Origin: Ruminococcaceae bacterium UBA5396
GTDB lineage: Bacteria; Bacillota; Clostridia; Oscillospirales; Acutalibacteraceae
DNA: 9,164 bases
Assembly: GCA_002410715.1 (NCBI GenBank)
Contig: DHOG01000168.1
Span: forward strand, 5,411-14,574
Direction of reading: 5' to 3'
Positions 5,461 to 9,164 of this stretch are shown piece by piece; position 1 is the first letter of the stretch; every line of letters starts with the position of its first letter. Position numbers and translations under genes: made by a program. The notes under the pieces are model-generated. The model was not told the DNA's origin and made no database searches. It worked only from the letters and a program-made list of their open reading frames with translations.

Positions 5461-6401
5461 TGAGTATTGTTTTAGGGATTGATACAAGTAATTATACAAC
5501 TTCAGCGGCAATTTATGTCTCTGAAAATAACATAATGCTACAGCAAAAACAACTTTTGCCGGTAAAAGACGGGGAGCTTGGACTTCGGCAGTCTGACGCC
5601 GTGTTTCACCATACACGGCAGCTGCCGGATATCATGGATGAGCTGCTGTCCCAAACAGATGATAGACTTACGGCCGTTGCAGCTTCGGAACGTCCGTCAC
5701 AAGCCGAAGGATCATATATGCCGTGCTTTCTTTCAGGATTTGGTTCGGCGAGACAGATCGCAGCTGTTATGCATTTGCCTCTATACCGTTATACCCACCA
5801 GCAGGGGCATGTTGCGGCAGCGGCATACGGCTCAGATCATACGGAGCTGCTGGAGAAAGAATTTATTGCATTTCATGTTTCCGGCGGAACCACAGATGCG
5901 CTTATTGTCCGCCCGGATAAGAATCAAATGATATATTGCCAACGTGTTTCAGGTTCTCTCGACCTGAAAGCAGGGCAGTTGGTGGATCGTGTGGGACTTA
6001 TGCTAGGCCTAGCATTTCCGGCAGGTCCCGCTTTGGAGGCGCTGGCATTGACCGCTGAAGGGCTCTATAGTCCCAAACCTGTTTTACGAGACGGTTGGTG
6101 CAGTTTGTCCGGCATAGAGAATCAGTGTCGAGACCTGCTGGCAAGCGGAGAGCCAAAAGCTGAAATCGCGCTGTTCTGCTTGATGAGCGTTCTTTCTGCG
6201 GTTGATGAAATGACAAGCAGCCTGCTTGTCAAATATCCAAAAAGGCCTCTGCTTTATGCAGGAGGCGTTATGTCAAATACTATAATCCGGTCACATATTG
6301 AAAACCGGTTTGGAGGTTATTTCGCACCGCCGGAATATTCCTCCGATAATGCGGCCGGTATCGCTTTGCTGGCGTCTATTCAAACCGGAAGGAGGAGTTA
6401 A
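5460..6401 (+). CDS. TsaD/Kae1-family paralog (peptidase M22-like), function unknown
   Basis: A 313-residue protein with the ASKHA fold signatures of the TsaD/Kae1 family. The phosphate loop LGIDTSNYTTSAA (residues 5-17) replaces the ETSCDDTS form. The metal-site HxxxH is present (H113, H117 in THQQGHVAA). Also present are SGGTTDALIV (141-150), the DLKAGQLVDRVGLMLGL stretch (168-184) with FPAGPALEALA, YAGGVMSN (266-273) and SSDNAAGIALLA with D296. Canonical TsaD carries a GPGL.G.L.VG loop, but here the region reads ASERPSQAEGSYMP (75-88). It is therefore a divergent paralog and probably not the t6A synthase TsaD. The known chemistry of the family is ATP-dependent carbamoyl transfer to tRNA; the substrate here is unknown. 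The GTG start overlaps the nusB stop by one base, implying coupling. In B. subtilis the corresponding slot holds folD. Confidence 0.85.
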   Translation: MSIVLGIDTSNYTTSAAIYVSENNIMLQQKQLLPVKDGELGLRQSDAVFHHTRQLPDIMDELLSQTDDRLTAVAASERPSQAEGSYMPCFLSGFGSARQIAAVMHLPLYRYTHQQGHVAAAAYGSDHTELLEKEFIAFHVSGGTTDALIVRPDKNQMIYCQRVSGSLDLKAGQLVDRVGLMLGLAFPAGPALEALALTAEGLYSPKPVLRDGWCSLSGIENQCRDLLASGEPKAEIALFCLMSVLSAVDEMTSSLLVKYPKRPLLYAGGVMSNTIIRSHIENRFGGYFAPPEYSSDNAAGIALLASIQTGRRS

Positions 6402-6403
6402 AT

Positions 6404-7588
6404 ATGCAGGTTATTTCGGTCAGTCAGCTTAATCGATATGTTAAATCACTCCTCGAAGGGGATAAAAGGCTGGCTGCGGTTTATATCGGTGGTGAGATTT
6501 CAAACTTTACCAATCACTATAAATCCGGGCATCTTTACATGTCATTGAAAGACGAAGGTGCTCTGGTTAAGGCTGTAATGTTTCATGGGAGCGCCTCAAA
6601 GCTTAAGTTCACACCTGAAAATGGTATGAAGGTGATTGTGAGAGCAAGGGTCTCACTATATGAGAGAGACGGATCCTTCCAGATTTATATTGATGAAATG
6701 CAGCCTGACGGTGTAGGTGCTTTGCAGATTGCATATGAGCAGCTAAAAAAAAGATTGGCGCAAGAGGGGCTTTTCGATGAGAAACGAAAACAACCGCTTC
6801 CCCGTTATCCCAACAGAATAGGGGTAATTACATCACCTACCGGTGCCGCTGTTCGAGATATTTTTAATGTACTCGACCGTAGGTATCGACTGGCGCAAAT
6901 CGTGTTGGCTCCGGTTTTGGTCCAGGGAGAAGGTGCGCCACCGCAGCTAATAAAAGCACTGGAATGGTTTAATAAAACCAATTCCGCCGATGTAATAATT
7001 ATCGGGCGCGGGGGAGGTTCCATAGAAGAACTGTGGGCGTTTAACGACGAGGGCGTTGCCCGTGCCGTAGCCGATTCACATATTCCGGTTATTTCGGCAG
7101 TGGGGCATGAAACAGATTTTACGATTTGTGATTTTGTCGCAGACCTGCGGGCGCCAACCCCTTCAGCGGCAGCCGAACTTGCAGTGCCGGACAGTGAGCA
7201 GCTACTTGTACAGCTCTCAAAACTGCAGATGATCGCGCGGCGCAATGTGAAAGCTGTTTTAGAGTCATCAAGCCAACGTTTAGCCTCCGCATGTTCCCGT
7301 CGTTGTCTCACTACTCCGCTCTTCTATATTGAAGAACAGTCTATGCGGCTTGATTATCTTACACGCTCCTTTGTACATGCGGCGCAAAACAGAATAAATG
7401 AATCGGAGCGACGTTTGGGTACATTGAGTGCAAAGCTGGATGCAATGAGCCCGCTTAAGGTGCTTGCGCGCGGTTATTCCATCCCGTATATTGGAAGCAA
7501 TGTAGTGAAAAGTGTTTCTGACGTTTCTTCGGGGGACAAGCTTTCGCTGCGTGTTAGTGATGGAACTGTTAAATGTAAGGTGGTTTGA
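6404..7588 (+). CDS. xseA: XseA, exonuclease VII large subunit
   Basis: A 394-residue catalytic subunit of exonuclease VII, which degrades single-stranded DNA from both ends. The N-terminal OB-fold region (about residues 1-100) contains VYIGGEISNFTNHYKSGHLY. The nuclease domain follows, with PNRIGVITSPTGAAVRDI (136-153), GRGGGSIEELWAFNDE (201-216) and SAVGHETDFTICDFVADLRAPTPSAAAELA (231-260). All of these are intact family motifs. A charged helical, probably coiled-coil region (about 262-345) and the C-terminal MSPLKVLARGYSI motif (348-360) complete it. It is shorter than E. coli XseA (about 456) but no expected domain is missing. The strong GGAAGGAGG site (6387-6395) lies inside the upstream gene, whose stop is two bases before the ATG. 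The small subunit xseB follows 24 bases downstream. Confidence 0.97.
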   Translation: MQVISVSQLNRYVKSLLEGDKRLAAVYIGGEISNFTNHYKSGHLYMSLKDEGALVKAVMFHGSASKLKFTPENGMKVIVRARVSLYERDGSFQIYIDEMQPDGVGALQIAYEQLKKRLAQEGLFDEKRKQPLPRYPNRIGVITSPTGAAVRDIFNVLDRRYRLAQIVLAPVLVQGEGAPPQLIKALEWFNKTNSADVIIIGRGGGSIEELWAFNDEGVARAVADSHIPVISAVGHETDFTICDFVADLRAPTPSAAAELAVPDSEQLLVQLSKLQMIARRNVKAVLESSSQRLASACSRRCLTTPLFYIEEQSMRLDYLTRSFVHAAQNRINESERRLGTLSAKLDAMSPLKVLARGYSIPYIGSNVVKSVSDVSSGDKLSLRVSDGTVKCKVV

Positions 7589-7612
7589 AACCGATAGAAA
7601 GGATGGAGAAAT

Positions 7613-7870
7613 ATGCAAAAAGAATGGACGTTTGAAAAAGCTATGGCAAGGCTTGAACATATTGTCACACAGCTGGAAAGCGGTAAATGTACACTGGATG
7701 AATCACTGAAACTGTTTGAAGAGGGTACAAAACTAACTGCGTATTGCTCAAAATCTCTAAAAACTGCCGAACAGAAGATTATAAAACTGACTTCTGCCGA
7801 TACTTCAGATAAGCGTGATGATAGTTTATCTCTGAATCAGATTGGAAATTCAGCACCTGATTCCGAATAA
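7613..7870 (+). CDS. xseB: XseB, exonuclease VII small subunit
   Basis: An 85-residue protein with the conserved XseB core. FEKAMARLEHIVTQLESGK (residues 7-25) and LDESLKLFEEGTKL (28-41) form a two-helix hairpin, followed by AEQKIIKLTS. Several XseB copies bind the XseA coiled coil and are needed for activity. The last 25 or so residues are polar and acidic and look disordered, which is common in this family. The ATG is 10 bases after AGAAAGG (7596-7602). It lies between xseA and ispA, the usual Bacillota order. Confidence 0.96.
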   Translation: MQKEWTFEKAMARLEHIVTQLESGKCTLDESLKLFEEGTKLTAYCSKSLKTAEQKIIKLTSADTSDKRDDSLSLNQIGNSAPDSE

Positions 7871-7908
7871 ACACCCTTCTGCGATTTGTTGAAAGGCAAG
7901 GTAATTGA

Positions 7909-8811
7909 ATGAGTACTCAGCTTTACAATCCAATTATGGAGGAGCACCTGGCAGCGGTTGAAAAGGCATTGCCTTATTACCTCCCCAGCAATGATGATGC
8001 GTTACAAAAATCACTATATGATATAATGGCATATGCATGTGCGGCTGGCGGTAAACGGCTGCGTCCTGTTCTTGTACTTGAGTTTTGCAGAATATGCGGA
8101 GGAGATACAGCACGTGCAATTCCTTTTGCATGTGCGGTTGAGATGATTCACTCTTATTCCTTGGTACATGATGATTTGCCTTGTATGGATAACAGTCCAA
8201 TGAGACGCGGAAATCCCTCTGTACATGCGGCATACGGGGAGACAATGGCTGTTTTGGCAGGAGATGCATTGCTTAATCGCTCTTTTGAAATCATGCTGGA
8301 TTCATCAAACCGATGTGGTATTCCATCTGAATCGGTATTAAGGGCCGCTTCTGCCCTTGCGGATGCTTCCGGTGCCCACGGTATGGTTGGCGGACAGGTT
8401 ATTGACTTACTGAGTGAGCGTAAAGCGATTAACCTTTACGAGCTGGAACAGCTTCAAAGAGGAAAAACAGCAGCATTGATAACGGCTGCATGTGAAATTG
8501 GCTGCCATATTGCAGGTGCAGGTGACGAAAAGTTGTCCGCTGCTCGAGAATTCGGAACTCAGCTTGGCTTATGTTTTCAAATTGTTGACGATATATTGGA
8601 CGTTACTTCTACTTCTGTCCAGCTCGGAAAACCTGCTGGAAGTGACGGAAAACATGGAAAAGCCACATATGTGTCTCTGCTCGGCATTGAGGAAGCAGTA
8701 AAGCTAGCGGATAAACGTACTGCAGAGGCAATTACTGCATTGTCAGTGTTTGAAAGTGAAGCAGATGGATTATGTGAGTTGGCACAGGCATTACTAAAAC
8801 GAAATAAATAG
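7909..8811 (+). CDS. ispA: Farnesyl/geranyl diphosphate synthase (IspA-type polyprenyl synthetase)
   Basis: A 300-residue cytoplasmic trans-isoprenyl diphosphate synthase. It condenses isopentenyl diphosphate with allylic diphosphates to make short-chain prenyl diphosphates for undecaprenyl and quinone synthesis. Visible motifs are GGKRLRP (residues 47-53), the first aspartate-rich motif in the bacterial six-spaced form DDLPCMD (88-94) followed by RRG, GGQVIDL (161-167), LQRGKTAAL with the substrate lysine, and the second aspartate motif DDILD (227-231) with GKPAGSD downstream. The segment between the first motif and RRG reads NSPM where D-rich residues are usual, but the three metal-binding aspartates remain. 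Chain length cannot be settled by eye; FPP is most likely. GAAAGG (7891-7896) lies 12 bases before the ATG. dxs, the usual partner, is not in the window. Confidence 0.95.
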   Translation: MSTQLYNPIMEEHLAAVEKALPYYLPSNDDALQKSLYDIMAYACAAGGKRLRPVLVLEFCRICGGDTARAIPFACAVEMIHSYSLVHDDLPCMDNSPMRRGNPSVHAAYGETMAVLAGDALLNRSFEIMLDSSNRCGIPSESVLRAASALADASGAHGMVGGQVIDLLSERKAINLYELEQLQRGKTAALITAACEIGCHIAGAGDEKLSAAREFGTQLGLCFQIVDDILDVTSTSVQLGKPAGSDGKHGKATYVSLLGIEEAVKLADKRTAEAITALSVFESEADGLCELAQALLKRNK

Positions 8812-8833
8812 CGCTGTATATTGTTATACAGCG
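8812..8833 (+). repeat. 22-nt hairpin between ispA and the PAP2-family gene
   Basis: CGCTGTATA (8812-8820) and TATACAGCG (8825-8833) form a perfect 9-bp stem with loop TTGT. It begins on the base after the ispA stop codon. Its last G is also the first base of the GGAAAGG ribosome binding site of the next gene. No T-run follows, so it is not a classic terminator. Confidence 0.7.
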
Positions 8834-8850
8834 GAAAGGCATGAAAATGT

Positions 8851-9164
8851 ATGTCGTTCCTCAACAAATTTTTCGAAAACAGAGTTCTGTTTGCAGCGAT
8901 TTTAGGATGGCTGTTTTCTCAGATTGCCAAGCTACTGATTACTTTGATTTTTACAAAAAAATGGAGCATTGAGAGGCTTTGGGGTGCCGGCGGGATGCCT
9001 AGTGCCCATTCCTCGATGGTCTGCGCTCTCACGGTATCAATGGCGCGTTTTGATGGCATTAACACTCCGATTTTTGCTCTAACTGTTATGTTTGCATTTG
9101 TGACAATGTATGATGCAATGGGGGTACGGCGGGAGGCCGGTGAAAACACCCGTTTGCTGAATAA
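8851..9164 (+). CDS. Divergent PAP2 family protein (YuiD/DUF212-like), 3' truncated
   Basis: The reading frame is open to the window end and gives the first 104 residues. It has hydrophobic segments at about residues 12-33 and 72-86. The family signature GAGGMPSAHSSMVCAL (45-60) is followed by MYDAMGVRREAGENTRLLN (86-104). These match the divergent PAP2 (acid phosphatase/vanadium haloperoxidase-related) family, about 150-160 residues long, of which B. subtilis YuiD is a member; its function is unproven. The ATG at 8851 is 11 bases after GGAAAGG (8833-8839). The ATGs at 8841 and 8847 are in another frame that ends after about 41 codons. Placement after ispA suggests, but does not show, a role on prenyl phosphates. 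Confidence 0.9.
   Translation, partial: MSFLNKFFENRVLFAAILGWLFSQIAKLLITLIFTKKWSIERLWGAGGMPSAHSSMVCALTVSMARFDGINTPIFALTVMFAFVTMYDAMGVRREAGENTRLLN

Noticed and set aside
5578..5931. Second plus-strand frame of 117 codons inside the TsaD-paralog gene
   Set aside because: Its translation is rich in Cys, Arg and His with no recognisable motif, as expected of an out-of-frame shadow; the main frame has conserved motifs throughout.
8841..8966. Alternative reading frame from ATG 8841 or 8847 before the PAP2-family gene
   Set aside because: It ends after about 41 codons without family resemblance, while the frame from ATG 8851 gives a clear divergent PAP2 protein at normal spacing.

Overview
The window is a chromosomal segment of an endospore-forming Bacillota. 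It is most likely a clostridial (Oscillospirales-type) genome. This rests on an almost complete spoIIIA operon followed by the clostridial order asp23 - nusB - TsaD paralog - xseA - xseB - ispA - divergent-PAP2 gene. GC content looks moderate by eye (not computed). Every supported gene is on the plus strand. I see no mobile element, CRISPR array, tRNA or rRNA. The longest stretch without a gene is 170 bases (4411-4580), and it holds two candidate promoters and a structured leader.

Region 1 (1-4410) is the sporulation operon spoIIIAA (5' part missing) through spoIIIAH. Its products build the channel, or feeding tube, between mother cell and forespore: the ATPase AA, the membrane proteins AB-AF, the ring protein AG and the SpoIIQ-binding AH. 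Genes AA to AF are tightly packed or overlapping. AG and AH follow gaps of 45 and 85 bases and have their own ribosome binding sites.

Region 2 (4411-4990) is a self-contained asp23/gls24-family unit. Two overlapping sigma-A-like promoters start only 10 bases after the spoIIIAH stop. They are followed by a leader with a 9-bp hairpin, then the gene, then a clear intrinsic terminator.

Region 3 (4991-9164) is a housekeeping operon read from a weak candidate promoter. It encodes the antitermination factor NusB, an uncharacterised TsaD/Kae1-like paralog, both subunits of exonuclease VII, a farnesyl/geranyl diphosphate synthase and the start of a divergent PAP2-family (YuiD-like) membrane protein cut by the window end. 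Compared with Bacillus subtilis (spoIIIA - accBC - yqhY - nusB - folD - xseA - xseB - ispA - dxs), accBC is absent and the TsaD paralog sits where folD would be.

Most of the window is well-known biology. The least-described items are the TsaD paralog, the asp23 leader with competing hairpins, the 22-nt hairpin touching the PAP2-gene ribosome binding site, and the long spoIIIAA/spoIIIAB overlap. A recurring feature is a GAAAGG ribosome binding site 10-12 bases before the start codon. It supports GTG 942 rather than TTG 936 as the spoIIIAC start.
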